The notes beneath the pieces were generated by a model. The model was not told the DNA's origin and made no database searches. It saw only the letters and a program-made list of their open reading frames with translations. This document shows, in pieces, positions 38,640-47,502 of a stretch of 64,000 bases of DNA. This DNA comes from Serratia quinivorans (GTDB lineage Bacteria > Pseudomonadota > Gammaproteobacteria > Enterobacterales > Enterobacteriaceae). Positions within the stretch are counted from its first letter, which is position 1, and the number at the start of each line of letters is the position of its first letter. The translations under genes and the position numbers were made by a program. The stretch is taken from NCBI GenBank assembly GCA_900457075.1, contig UGYN01000002.1, positions 5,146,001-5,210,000 of the forward strand, given 5' to 3'.

Positions 38640-39934
38640 GCAAATTAAAGAAAGCCGCTGGATGGGGCAGCCTGGCCGTCATCGCCGTAGCAGTCACCGG
38701 CGCTATTATCAGCTGGCAGCCGGAAATTGCGCCTCGTGATGTGAACGAGACCCAGGTTTTTAGTCAGCAACAGATTGCCCGTGGCAAAATGCTGGCCGAT
38801 CTCGGCGACTGTTCGGTTTGCCATACCCGGCCGGGCGGTAAACGCAATACCGGCGGGCTGGCGATGGAGATCCCATTCGGCACCATCTACACCACCAACA
38901 TCACTCCGGATAACGAAACCGGCATTGGCAAATGGTCGTATGCTGCCTTTGAACGGGCAATGCGTCATGGGGTCGATCGCCAGGGGCGCTATCTCTATCC
39001 TGCTTTCCCCTATACCGCCTTTACCCGTACCAGTGACGAAGATCTGCAGGCGTTATACGCCTATCTGATGTCGCAACCAGCGGTGAACTACCAGCCACCC
39101 GTTACCGCACTGAGTTTTCCGTTTAACATTCGCCAGGGCATAGTCACCTGGAACTGGCTATTCCTGACGCCGGGCGCGATGAAGGCAGACCCCGACCAAA
39201 GCGCCGAATGGAACCGGGGAGCCTATCTTACCGAGGGGCTGGGTCATTGCAGCGCCTGTCATTCACCCCGCAATCTGATGTTTGGCGAAAAAGGCGGCAG
39301 TGCGCACTTGACCGGCGGCGTGGCGGAGGCCTGGACGGCACCGTCGCTCACCGGCAGTTCGGTGGCACCGCTGGATTGGACCCGGCAGGATCTCCTCAGC
39401 TTTATGCGCAGCGGGTATTCAGCAAATCACGGCGTAGCGGCAGGGCCGATGGCACCGGTAATCGAAGAGGGGCTTTCACGCCTGCCGGAGCAGGACCTGC
39501 AGGCCATCGCTACCTATCTTCGCAGCTACCATCCGCAGCAGCCCAGAGTCGCAGAGGCTCAACGGCTGAACGACTGGGCAGAGTTAAAAACGGAGCCGTT
39601 AACCACCGAAGGGGCGCGTATTTTCTCCGGGGCCTGCATGGCTTGCCATGCTCAGGAGAAGGGGGCGCAAATGGCCGGTGTCAGGCCTTCACTGGCGCTG
39701 AATACCAATCTGTTTGCCGATACGCCAGACAATGCGATTAGGGTGGTGCTGGACGGTATCCAGCGGCCGGCCAATATCAATCTGGGATATATGCCGGCAT
39801 TCCGTCATAACCTGAACGATGGACAGATTGCGGCGTTGCTTGATTTCCTGCGGCAAAGTTACGCCGGGAAAGCGCCGTGGCCTGACCTGCAGGCGCAAGT
39901 CAGCCGCTTACGCAGTGAGACTGAAGATAGATAG
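38636..39934 (+). CDS. Tri-haem cytochrome c, electron acceptor of the dehydrogenase
   Basis: 432 residues. An N-terminal membrane anchor (G-S-L-A-V-I-A-V-A-V-T-G-A-I-I) precedes three c-type haem motifs: C-S-V-C-H (59-63), C-S-A-C-H (about 205) and C-M-A-C-H (about 333). It would take electrons from the periplasmic molybdenum enzyme and pass them to the respiratory chain. Same architecture as cytochrome subunits of alcohol, aldehyde and nicotinate dehydrogenases. Coupled to the large subunit by an ATGA overlap. Confidence 0.9.
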   Translation: MSKLKKAAGWGSLAVIAVAVTGAIISWQPEIAPRDVNETQVFSQQQIARGKMLADLGDCSVCHTRPGGKRNTGGLAMEIPFGTIYTTNITPDNETGIGKWSYAAFERAMRHGVDRQGRYLYPAFPYTAFTRTSDEDLQALYAYLMSQPAVNYQPPVTALSFPFNIRQGIVTWNWLFLTPGAMKADPDQSAEWNRGAYLTEGLGHCSACHSPRNLMFGEKGGSAHLTGGVAEAWTAPSLTGSSVAPLDWTRQDLLSFMRSGYSANHGVAAGPMAPVIEEGLSRLPEQDLQAIATYLRSYHPQQPRVAEAQRLNDWAELKTEPLTTEGARIFSGACMACHAQEKGAQMAGVRPSLALNTNLFADTPDNAIRVVLDGIQRPANINLGYMPAFRHNLNDGQIAALLDFLRQSYAGKAPWPDLQAQVSRLRSETEDR

Positions 39935-39966
39935 GTTTGGTAAATAGATAGGTTCGTTAAAATGGC

Positions 39967-39986
39967 GGGGGCCATTGCAGGCCCCC
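39967..39986 (+). terminator. Probable terminator after the dehydrogenase operon
   Basis: GGGGGCC (39967-39973) pairs with GGCCCCC (39980-39986) across ATTGCA. The tail AATTTAGCATTT is T-rich but has no clean run. Confidence 0.5.
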
Positions 39987-40004
39987 AATTTAGCATTTGC
40001 CCCG

Positions 40005-41117
40005 TAAACTCTCGCCCCCTCGGGCGGGGATATAAGGGGAGCTAATCAGGTATTTTCGCGATGGTACATAGGTTTTCAGTGTTTCGATTGTTGCGCTGCG
40101 GTGAGATAAAAACTCGTCCAGAATGGACAACGCATTTGCTGACCCAATGGCAACGGTGAAGATAACCGGTCAACTTATAGTGATGCACATTTTCTGGTCA
40201 AAGGCTTCCTAAGGTCATACAGTACAAGCTGATTATCGGTGAGCGTCCATGATGAAAAGAGCCACTAAAGTACGCCTGTACCCGACTACCGAACAGGAGG
40301 CATTCTTGAATGCTCAGTTCGGCGCGGTGCGTTTTGCGTACAATAAAGCTCTGTATATCAGCCGCCACAAGTACCAGCGACACGGCGTATCGGTCAGTAC
40401 TCTGTGACGATGGGCTGACCGAGCCAGCCAAACCCACACTGATAACCCGCGTAACCGGTTGTGATTTGGGTTTGTCACATTACTTAATTCAATCGAACGG
40501 CAAAAAAATAGCCAACCCACGACATCTGGTACGTGCCAGCCGTAATCTGCGGCGTAAACAAAAAGCGCTGTCACGAAAGATAAAAGGCAGTGTAAACCGG
40601 GCAAAAGCGCGTTTACAGGTAGCGAAATGCCACGAGCATGTGGCGAATGCCCGTGCTGACTTCCAGCATAAATTGTCTCGGACACTGGTTGACGAAAACC
40701 AAGCGGTCATTGTTGAGACACTGAAAGCAGCAAACATGATGAAAAAATCACAAGCTGGCGCGGCACATTGCGGATGCGTCGTGGTCTGGGTTCGTGATGA
40801 AACTGGAATACAAAGCGGAGCAGTCCGGCAAACACCTGGTGAAAATTGATCAATGGTTTGCCAGCTCTAAAACCTGCCATTGCTGCGGTTATAAAATGAC
40901 GGAAATGCCGCTGAATAAACGTATCTGGCCATGCCCGGCGTGTGGTGTTGAGCATGACCGCGATATTAACGCGGCCATCAACATCCAGCACAAGGGTATA
41001 ACGGATTTACAGGCGGCGGGACTCGTCGTTTCTGCCCATGGAGGCCAGCGTAAATCTGTCATATCGACGGTTGCGGCCTGAGAAGTGGGAAGCCTCGCCG
41101 TTTACGGCGGGGAGCAG
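40005..41117 (+). mobile_element. Decayed IS200/IS605-type (TnpB-only) element
   Basis: The right end has a hairpin CCTCGCCG/CGGCGGGG (41093-41112) followed by AGCAGTCAC, typical of this family. A left-end hairpin CGCCC/GGGCG is at 40013-40026. Between them is a broken tnpB and no tnpA. These elements lack terminal inverted repeats and do not duplicate their target, so the exact ends are estimates. The stretch 40060-40248 shows nothing recognisable. Confidence 0.7.
40249..41081 (+). pseudogene. tnpB relic (IS200/IS605 RNA-guided nuclease), internal deletion and frameshift
   Basis: Three frames carry TnpB pieces. 40249-40407 encodes the N-terminus (M-M-K-R-A-T-K-V-R-L-Y-P-T). About 40450-40745 encodes the RuvC-I Asp region (G-C-D-L-G-L-S) and the RuvC-II Glu region (I-V-E-T-L). 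40748-41081 encodes the zinc finger (C-H-C-C-G and C-P-A-C-G) and the RuvC-III Asp (H-D-R-D-I-N-A-A-I-N). Over a hundred residues between the first two pieces are missing. An extra A in A6 at 40742-40747 breaks the frame again. The catalytic residues survive but the gene cannot make an intact protein. Confidence 0.85.
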
Positions 41118-41198
41118 TCACTGAGTCACGCACAGCTCATTCCAGTAGCTGAAACGGACGCGCTGTTTCAGTCGGTTATTCCACAAATATAGCGTCAT
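41118..41198 (-). other. 26-codon ORF abutting the IS right end, possible truncated gene
   Basis: ATG at 41198 with a strong GGAGGAA site upstream, reading M-T-L-Y-L-W-N-N-R-L-K-Q-R-V-R-F and stopping at 41118, exactly where the IS right end falls. It could be the 5' end of a gene cut by the insertion. No family recognised. Confidence 0.3.
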
Positions 41199-41330
41199 CG
41201 TTTGTTCCTCCACCATGTCTGTCTCAATAAATAACAGCTATTTCTCAACGGGGCGAATACCTTATTTTGCTGAGCTTTTGATATTTTTGGGATAGCCCTG
41301 CCTGATGTGTATCGGTGATAAAAACGGGTC

Positions 41331-42244
41331 TTAAGGCGTTTGGCTCTCGTCCGCCAGACAGGGCTTTTTCTTCGCCCGCATCAGTCGCCAACCAAAATTC
41401 ATGCCCGCCGCCGCCAGCAAGATGGCCGCAGCGCCCAACAGTTGCATCAGGCTCAGGCGGTGGCCGAACACCGCCCAGTCGACGATAATCGCCACCAACG
41501 GATAGATAAACGATAAGGCACCCACCAGGCTGGTCGGGATTTTCTGGATCGCGCTGTACAACAGCGAAGACATCAACCCGGTATGCACCAGGCCAAGGGT
41601 TGCCAGCAGCAGCCAGGCATTTGCCGTTGATGGCAGAGCGTCCAGCCCGGCGAAGGGGGCCAACAGCACCACGCCAACGGTGAGCTGAATCAACACGATC
41701 AGATGCGGTGGCACCCCTTTCAACTGTTTGACAATCGCTGCCGCGACCGCATACATAAAAGCCGCACCCAGCGCCAGCATCACACCGGTAAAGTAATGAG
41801 ATCCGGAAGCAGCGCCGTCATGTTTGCCGGTAATTATCAGCAACATGCCGCCAAAGGCCAGCAGCAGCCAGCCGATTTTGTTCGCGGTCAGTTTTTCACC
41901 AAAAAACAACAGCCCCAGCCCGACCAACATAAAGGGCTGCACGTGGTAAGTGACCGTTGCCACGGCAATAGAGGCGTAGGAATAGGCAGCAAATAACAGC
42001 GTCCAGTTCAACACCAGCGCGATCCCACCCAGTACCGCAATCGCGGCCTGTCGCCGGGTTAACCGGCCTTTTTCAGCAGGCCGAGCAGGGCGCAGGCAAC
42101 CAGCATCGCCAGCGCGCCAAAGGCACAACGCCAGAAGACCACCGTGGTAGCCGGTTGCCCCAGCATCACCACCGGCCAGCCTACGGTGCCGGAAATTATC
42201 ATGGCGAGCGTCATCTGCCATACGCCGCTGGTTTTCACCTTCAT
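41331..42244 (-). pseudogene. DMT-superfamily exporter (EamA type), one-base frameshift at 42069-42073
   Basis: The joined product is about 305 residues with ten predicted membrane segments and two EamA repeats. The ATG at 42244 opens M-K-V-K-T-S-G-V-W-Q-M-T-L-A-M-I; that frame stops at 42059. Adding one base to the T5 run (A5 on the coding strand) joins L-L-K-K to G-R-L-T-R-R-Q-A and the frame continues to 41331. Family members export amino acids or other metabolites; substrate unknown. It is divergent from an XRE/cupin regulator gene, its likely controller. Confidence 0.8.
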
Positions 42245-42300
42245 TCACCTTCTCCCCGTTTGCGCTCAGTGCTTGCCGACATCGGCAGTTACCATTAAAA

Positions 42301-42373
42301 TGAACAACTGAACATTATGATGAACAGCCTGCGGCCGTTCGTCAAGTCGAACAAATGGATGATATGGTGAACA
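42301..42373. promoter_or_regulatory. TGAACA repeat array in the divergent promoter
   Basis: TGAACA occurs at 42301, 42309, 42321 and 42368, plus CGAACA at 42348, all in the same direction between the exporter and its XRE/cupin regulator. The last copy touches the regulator ATG at 42374. Likely binding half-sites of that regulator. Confidence 0.5.
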
Positions 42374-42943
42374 ATGAGCGCTAATACCGACAGTAACCTC
42401 ACTCCTATTGGCCTGCTTTCTAGCGCTATTCGCCGCGAACGCGAGCGGCTGGGGCTGTCGGTTACCGAGTTGGCCCGGCGGGCGGGTATAGCAAAATCGA
42501 CGCTTTCGCAGCTGGAAACCGGCAACGGTAACCCCAGTCTGGAAACGCTGTGGGCGTTGGCGATGGCGCTGGATGTGCCGGTCAGCCGGTTAATCTCCCA
42601 GCCGCGTCAGCACGTGCAGGTGATCCGCGCCAATGAAGGGGTGACCACCGTTTCCGAACAGGCTAATTACGCCGCGACCTTGTTGGCGACCTGTCCGCCA
42701 GGCGCGCAGCGCGATATTTACCGCCTGAGCGTGCAACCGGGCGAGGCACGCATTTCGCGCCCGCATATGCCGGGCACCATTGAGCACGTGATTATCAGTA
42801 GTGGCAGGGCGCTAGTCGGGCCGAAGGACCAGGCGGTGGAGTTGAGTCCGGGGGATTACATCAGCTACTCCGCCGATCGGGAGCACATTTTCGAAGCCCT
42901 GGCAGCGGATACCACGGCGGTGATGCTGATAGAGCAAGGCTAG
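42374..42943 (+). CDS. XRE-family regulator with C-terminal cupin domain
   Basis: 189 residues. HTH-3 domain at about 18-72 (L-S-V-T-E-L-A-R-R-A-G-I-A-K-S-T-L-S-Q-L), then a cupin-2 sensor domain (P-G-D-Y-I-S-Y-S-A-D near the end). This two-domain layout is typical of PuuR/SutR-like regulators. Divergent from the EamA exporter with 129 bases between, containing repeated TGAACA motifs, so it probably controls that gene and itself. Ligand unknown. Confidence 0.85.
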   Translation: MSANTDSNLTPIGLLSSAIRRERERLGLSVTELARRAGIAKSTLSQLETGNGNPSLETLWALAMALDVPVSRLISQPRQHVQVIRANEGVTTVSEQANYAATLLATCPPGAQRDIYRLSVQPGEARISRPHMPGTIEHVIISSGRALVGPKDQAVELSPGDYISYSADREHIFEALAADTTAVMLIEQG

Positions 42944-42953
42944 TCCCATTGGG

Positions 42954-43511
42954 TCACTCAGGCAGGTGTTCTGTGTAAAAGGTCATCTTTTGATAATGGT
43001 CGTTGAGCAGATTGACCTCCGCCGTCACGTTGAACCCCAGCGTTTGATACATTCTGCCCAGATAGGGTTTACTCTTGTCGGCCAGCAAACCGACCTTTTG
43101 GAAACCCTGTTTTTTGGCCTCAAGCGTCACCTGATTAACCAAATGTTTGGCTATGCCCTTGCCCCGGCATTCTGGTAACACCGCCAGAGAATCAATATAG
43201 ATTTCATCCGGTTCAGACTCATTTTCCATATCGGGCAGATGTTCGGTGATGGACTGAAAACCGGATTCATCTTCACCGCGAAAGTAGAGGATACAACCCA
43301 GGATCCCGCTGTGGCTTCTGGCGACAAAGATGTTTCTGTAACTGAAGTAGATATCTTCACGACTGAAATTGATTTCATACTGATGGAGGGCATCGTTAAT
43401 ATCATCCTTACCGGAAAGAGCCAATACGGCATCTTTATCTGCCAGGGAGATGAGCCTTACAATTTCTGCCGCATCGGTTTTTTTCGCTTTTTCGATAATG
43501 ATATTTCCCAT
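42954..43511 (-). CDS. GNAT-family N-acetyltransferase
   Basis: 185 residues. The acetyl-CoA-binding motif A of GNAT enzymes is seen in S-L-A-V-L-P-E-C-R-G-K-G-I-A-K-H-L (about 113-129), followed by the usual L-G-R-M-Y-Q-T-L-G-F. The substrate cannot be predicted. Convergent with the XRE/cupin gene (10-base gap). Confidence 0.85.
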   Translation of the reverse strand: MGNIIIEKAKKTDAAEIVRLISLADKDAVLALSGKDDINDALHQYEINFSREDIYFSYRNIFVARSHSGILGCILYFRGEDESGFQSITEHLPDMENESEPDEIYIDSLAVLPECRGKGIAKHLVNQVTLEAKKQGFQKVGLLADKSKPYLGRMYQTLGFNVTAEVNLLNDHYQKMTFYTEHLPE

Positions 43512-43685
43512 AAATTGCCTTCCTTTTAAAACGTGGCCTTTGTACTTTGAAAGTTGCTGCCCCGAATGATACCTCGGATCCTGTCAGGCGAATCGGTATT
43601 TTATTGAAAACGCTTCTCATTTATACTATTGTGCCGCGCCTGATTAAGGCCACCGTCATGGTTTAACAACCTTCAAGGACTGAAG

Positions 43686-45629
43686 ATGAAAATTGTTGTT
43701 CCCTCGATACTTTTGCTTGCCGGTCTGACTGCGGCGCAACCGGCAACGCTGCTGGCTGCAGAGGCCCCGACGGCTACCGCACAGGAAAACGCTGCCCGTA
43801 ATGATTTTAGCTTTGTGCGTTACCGCGCCGATTATCAAGTGCGAGCCAATGCCAGCAATGTGAAAACCGAGAGCTACGAAGTCCTGCTCAAAACCAAAGC
43901 CGCGGTCGAGAAATTCAGCCAAATCCGCCTGAGTTACAGCGAGAAAATGGAAACGCTGGAGGTGCTCTCCGCCTATACGCTGACCGCTGACGGCCAGCGC
44001 CATGATGTGGCACCCGATCGCATCTATACCCAGGAAAGTTATTCCAGCGCCTCGGCGCCCTTGTATGCCGATCGCAAGGTACGGGTTATCGTGTTCTCCA
44101 ACCTGGCACCGGGTTCACGCGTGGTGTATGAACTGCGTCGCACGCAAAACACGCCGTATTTCCCTGATTACTTTGGCCTGTGGGAAACCTTCAGCGTATT
44201 CGATCAATTTGATGACGCGGAAGTTAACCTGCTCGCGCCGGCAGATTTGCCGATGCATGTGTTTACCCGTGGCGTGGAAGGTGGCAATGCACCGCAGGTG
44301 CGCGATGGCCAGGCACACTGGCGCTGGCGTTATCAGCGCAGCGATCCGCTAAAGGCCCAGAATTGGTCGGCGAACAGTTGGACGTTCAGCCCAACCATCA
44401 TGGCCAGCACCTACCGTGAATGGCCGCAGTTGGCCAAAGCCTACCAGTTGAAAGCTGGCCAGGCGGCGAAAGTCACCCCGGCAGTGCAAGCCCTGGCGGA
44501 TAAAATCACCAGCGGTATCAGCGATCGTCGTGAACAGACGGCGGCGATCTACCGCTGGGTGGCACAGAATATTCGCTATGTTGCCGTGTATTTGGGCAAC
44601 GGTGGGCTGGAGCCCAATTCGGCGCAGAGTATCCTCGATAACCATTACGGGGACTGCAAGGATCACGTGGTGCTGCTGGAGGCGTTGTTGGCCGCCAAGG
44701 GCATCGTCAGTTCGCCGGTGCTGATCGGCATGGATGAAGGACCAACTCTGCCAACGGTGCCGCTGTTGGGGCGCTTCAACCACGCGATTACCTACGTGCC
44801 GGAATTCAATCTGTATCTGGATTCCACCAATCCTTGGGCTCGTTTTGGTCAACTGCCGGGGGCCGATCTCGGGGCGCCGGTATTGATCACGCGCGAAGCG
44901 AAATTGGCACGCACCCCAGACAATGATGAAGTGCGTAATAACACGTCACTCAGCGTGGACTTTGTCTTCGATAAAGCGGGCAATATGCGTGGGCAGACGG
45001 AGCGCAAACTGGGTGAGGTGGATGAGATTGACCTGAGGGGCTATTTTTCCCAACTTAACCAGCAAAACCAGGCACGGGTGGAAGAAACCATTATGGCGTC
45101 TTCCGGTATTGATGGCCGTGGGGAAATTGCACTGCATGGCGATCCATTCGATCTCAAAAAGCAGTTTGGTTACAGCTATCGTTTCAAGGCCGAGGACTAT
45201 GTCGATTTTGGCGTGGTCGGCGGGATGACGGTGCCAACACCGCCCGGTGGAAAATCTTTCCGTACGCTTTACTCGACGACGTCGGCACCGACCAACGAAA
45301 CGCCGTTCTATTGCACCGCACAACGCTATGATGAGACCTATCGTCTGAGTTTGCCCACCGGCGTGCCGATCATTGCGGTTCCAAAGAACCAGCAGTTCAA
45401 TAATGCCGCCGGTGAATACCGGGTGACGTGGCAGCTGGAGGGACGGCAGGTGGTGGTTAACCATCGGTTGCAGATGAATGCCGTTCGCGGCAAGGATGCC
45501 CTCTGTCAGCCGCAGGATTACCCGGCATTCCGCGAGCTGTTCCAGCAGGTACGTCGCGGTTTCCGTGGGCAGGTGGTTTATGGTGAATTGACTCAAGGGG
45601 CCGTTAAAGCGGCTACGGCTGCGAGGTAA
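43686..45629 (+). CDS. Exported DUF3857 / transglutaminase-like protein
   Basis: 647 residues with a signal peptide (cleavage near residue 25, L-L-A-A-E). A DUF3857 domain in the first half is followed by a transglutaminase core: predicted catalytic Cys in Y-G-D-C-K-D-H-V-V-L-L (about 322), His in F-N-H-A-I-T-Y-V and Asp in L-Y-L-D-S-T. These are cysteine-protease-fold proteins of unknown substrate, probably periplasmic. Single gene, ended by a strong terminator. Confidence 0.85.
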   Translation: MKIVVPSILLLAGLTAAQPATLLAAEAPTATAQENAARNDFSFVRYRADYQVRANASNVKTESYEVLLKTKAAVEKFSQIRLSYSEKMETLEVLSAYTLTADGQRHDVAPDRIYTQESYSSASAPLYADRKVRVIVFSNLAPGSRVVYELRRTQNTPYFPDYFGLWETFSVFDQFDDAEVNLLAPADLPMHVFTRGVEGGNAPQVRDGQAHWRWRYQRSDPLKAQNWSANSWTFSPTIMASTYREWPQLAKAYQLKAGQAAKVTPAVQALADKITSGISDRREQTAAIYRWVAQNIRYVAVYLGNGGLEPNSAQSILDNHYGDCKDHVVLLEALLAAKGIVSSPVLIGMDEGPTLPTVPLLGRFNHAITYVPEFNLYLDSTNPWARFGQLPGADLGAPVLITREAKLARTPDNDEVRNNTSLSVDFVFDKAGNMRGQTERKLGEVDEIDLRGYFSQLNQQNQARVEETIMASSGIDGRGEIALHGDPFDLKKQFGYSYRFKAEDYVDFGVVGGMTVPTPPGGKSFRTLYSTTSAPTNETPFYCTAQRYDETYRLSLPTGVPIIAVPKNQQFNNAAGEYRVTWQLEGRQVVVNHRLQMNAVRGKDALCQPQDYPAFRELFQQVRRGFRGQVVYGELTQGAVKAATAAR

Positions 45630-45637
45630 TAAAGCCA

Positions 45638-45672
45638 ACCGGGCGGGCTAACTGCGAAGCCGCCCGGTTTTT
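45638..45672. terminator. Terminator between convergent transglutaminase-like gene and ggt
   Basis: ACCGGGCGG (45638-45646) pairs with CCGCCCGGT (45660-45668), followed by TTTT on the plus strand. It probably serves mainly the plus-strand gene. Confidence 0.75.
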
Positions 45673-45676
45673 ATCG

Positions 45677-47350
45677 TTACTTTTTCACCACCAATCCCAC
45701 GCCGCGGCCACGAGGGTCGGACGCCGTCTCTGGCGTATCGCCGTTGACGCGGATCGCCTGAATATCCCCCATATACCAGCCCTGATCTTCCAGCTTATAG
45801 CCCATGGCTTTCAGTTGTTCCGCTACTTTGCCGGTCAGTGGGGCAAAGCTGTCGAAGAAGATGGTGTCTTTGGGTAGCAGTTGGTGATGAACGCGTTGGG
45901 CGGCCACGGCTTTGTCCAATGGCAGTTGGTAATCATAAATGTTGTTTATCACCTGGAAGATCGAGGTGAAAATGCGCGAGCCGCCGGGGGTACCAATCAC
46001 CAGGCTGACGTTCCCGTCACGGGTGATAATGGTCGGGCTCATGGATGAAAGCATGCGTTTACCCGGTTCAATGGCATTGGCATCGCTGCCGACCACGCCA
46101 AAAGCGTTGGCTACGCCCGGTTTGGCGCTGAAGTCATCCATCTCGTCATTCAGCAGGAAGCCGGCACCTTTCACCACCACACCGCTGCCAAAGTCCCAGT
46201 TCAACGTATAGGTGTTGCTGACCGCATTGCCCTGGGTGTCAACAATCGAGAAATGGGTAGTCTGGTGCGGTTCTAAGCCAGGACGTACTTTTTCGGTTGG
46301 CGAAATGGCGGTGGGGTTGATCTCCGCTGCGCGTTTTTGCAGGTAGTCCGGCGCGACCAGTTGAGCCACCGGGACCTTGGCAAAGTCCGGGTCGCCGAGG
46401 TAATCAGCGCGATCGGCAAACACGCGTTTCTCTATTTCCGACAGCAGGTGAATATAACGTGAGGAGTTAAGTTCTACGCCTTTGAAGTCGGCGGCACGAT
46501 CTTCTTTGATCCCCAGCAACTGCGCCAGCGCAATGCCGCCAGAGCTGGGCAGCGGGGCGGTGTAAAGGGTGTTGCCGCGCCAGGAGATTTGCATCGGATC
46601 ACGCCATTTCACCCGGTAGTCAGTCAGATCGGCCTGGGTAATCAGGCCGCCATCGCGCTGCATCTGGGCCACCAGCAGTTTGGCCGTTTCCCCCTGATAG
46701 AAGTCTTCGGCGCCTTTATTGGCGATGCGCTCCAGCGTTTTGGCCAGCTCCGGTTGTTTAAACACCGCGCCGGGTTTCATACTGCCAAAGTAATCGCCAA
46801 AGTTGGTTTTTCCGGCGAACAGCTTGTTGGCGTCTTCACGGTACTGATATTGCTGATCGGCGACCTTAAAACCTTGCTGTGCGTAGCCGATGGCCGGGGT
46901 CAACAGCTCCGCCCAGGGTAATTTACCAAAGCGTTTATGTGCTTCCCACAACCCCAGCACCGTGCCGGGCACTCCGGCGGCCTTGGTTCCTACCAAACTG
47001 AGGTTTTCAATCACTTCACCTTTTTCGTTCAGGTACATGGTTTTGGTTGCGGCTTTGGGGGCGATTTCACGGTAGTCGAGGAAATAGGGTTTGCCGTCGA
47101 CGTACAGCGTCATAAAGCCGCCGCCGCCAATGTTACCGGCTTCCGGGTAGGTCACGGCCAGGGTAAAAGCGGTGGCGACTGCCGCATCGACCGCGTTACC
47201 CCCGGCCTGCAAAATTTGTGCGGCCACTTTGGCACCGTATTGATCCGGTGCCGCTACGGCGCCGGCATTCAGATTTGCGGCCAACACCGAGGGGCTAAGA
47301 GTGGCGAGTGCCACGCTGAGTGCTAAGGTTTTCAATAAGCCAGAATGCAT
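45677..47350 (-). CDS. ggt: Gamma-glutamyltransferase
   Basis: 557 residues with a signal peptide (cleavage near V-L-A-A). An Ntn-hydrolase made as a proenzyme: the self-cleavage and nucleophile Thr lies in T-T-H-F-S-I at about residue 363, followed by N-T-Y-T-L-N. Hydrolyses glutathione and transfers gamma-glutamyl groups in the periplasm. Slightly shorter than E. coli Ggt (580). Monocistronic; a LysR gene lies 150 bases upstream on the same strand. Confidence 0.93.
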   Translation of the reverse strand: MHSGLLKTLALSVALATLSPSVLAANLNAGAVAAPDQYGAKVAAQILQAGGNAVDAAVATAFTLAVTYPEAGNIGGGGFMTLYVDGKPYFLDYREIAPKAATKTMYLNEKGEVIENLSLVGTKAAGVPGTVLGLWEAHKRFGKLPWAELLTPAIGYAQQGFKVADQQYQYREDANKLFAGKTNFGDYFGSMKPGAVFKQPELAKTLERIANKGAEDFYQGETAKLLVAQMQRDGGLITQADLTDYRVKWRDPMQISWRGNTLYTAPLPSSGGIALAQLLGIKEDRAADFKGVELNSSRYIHLLSEIEKRVFADRADYLGDPDFAKVPVAQLVAPDYLQKRAAEINPTAISPTEKVRPGLEPHQTTHFSIVDTQGNAVSNTYTLNWDFGSGVVVKGAGFLLNDEMDDFSAKPGVANAFGVVGSDANAIEPGKRMLSSMSPTIITRDGNVSLVIGTPGGSRIFTSIFQVINNIYDYQLPLDKAVAAQRVHHQLLPKDTIFFDSFAPLTGKVAEQLKAMGYKLEDQGWYMGDIQAIRVNGDTPETASDPRGRGVGLVVKK

Positions 47351-47502
47351 AGCGGTTCCTTTTCGAATTGAACGATGGCAGGTGACTTCAATCTCAACAA
47401 TTACTTAGCGCCATTCTGTGCAGGTTTTCGGGCGCCTGATTGAAGGTAGCATCGCTCAATCCGCCATGCTTTATCCGCTGCATGGATCCGTGAACTGGAG
47501 CG

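Noticed and set aside
40013..41112. Hairpins near 40013 and 41093 as CRISPR repeats
   Set aside because: Only two unlike hairpins with a tnpB relic between them; no regularly spaced repeats.
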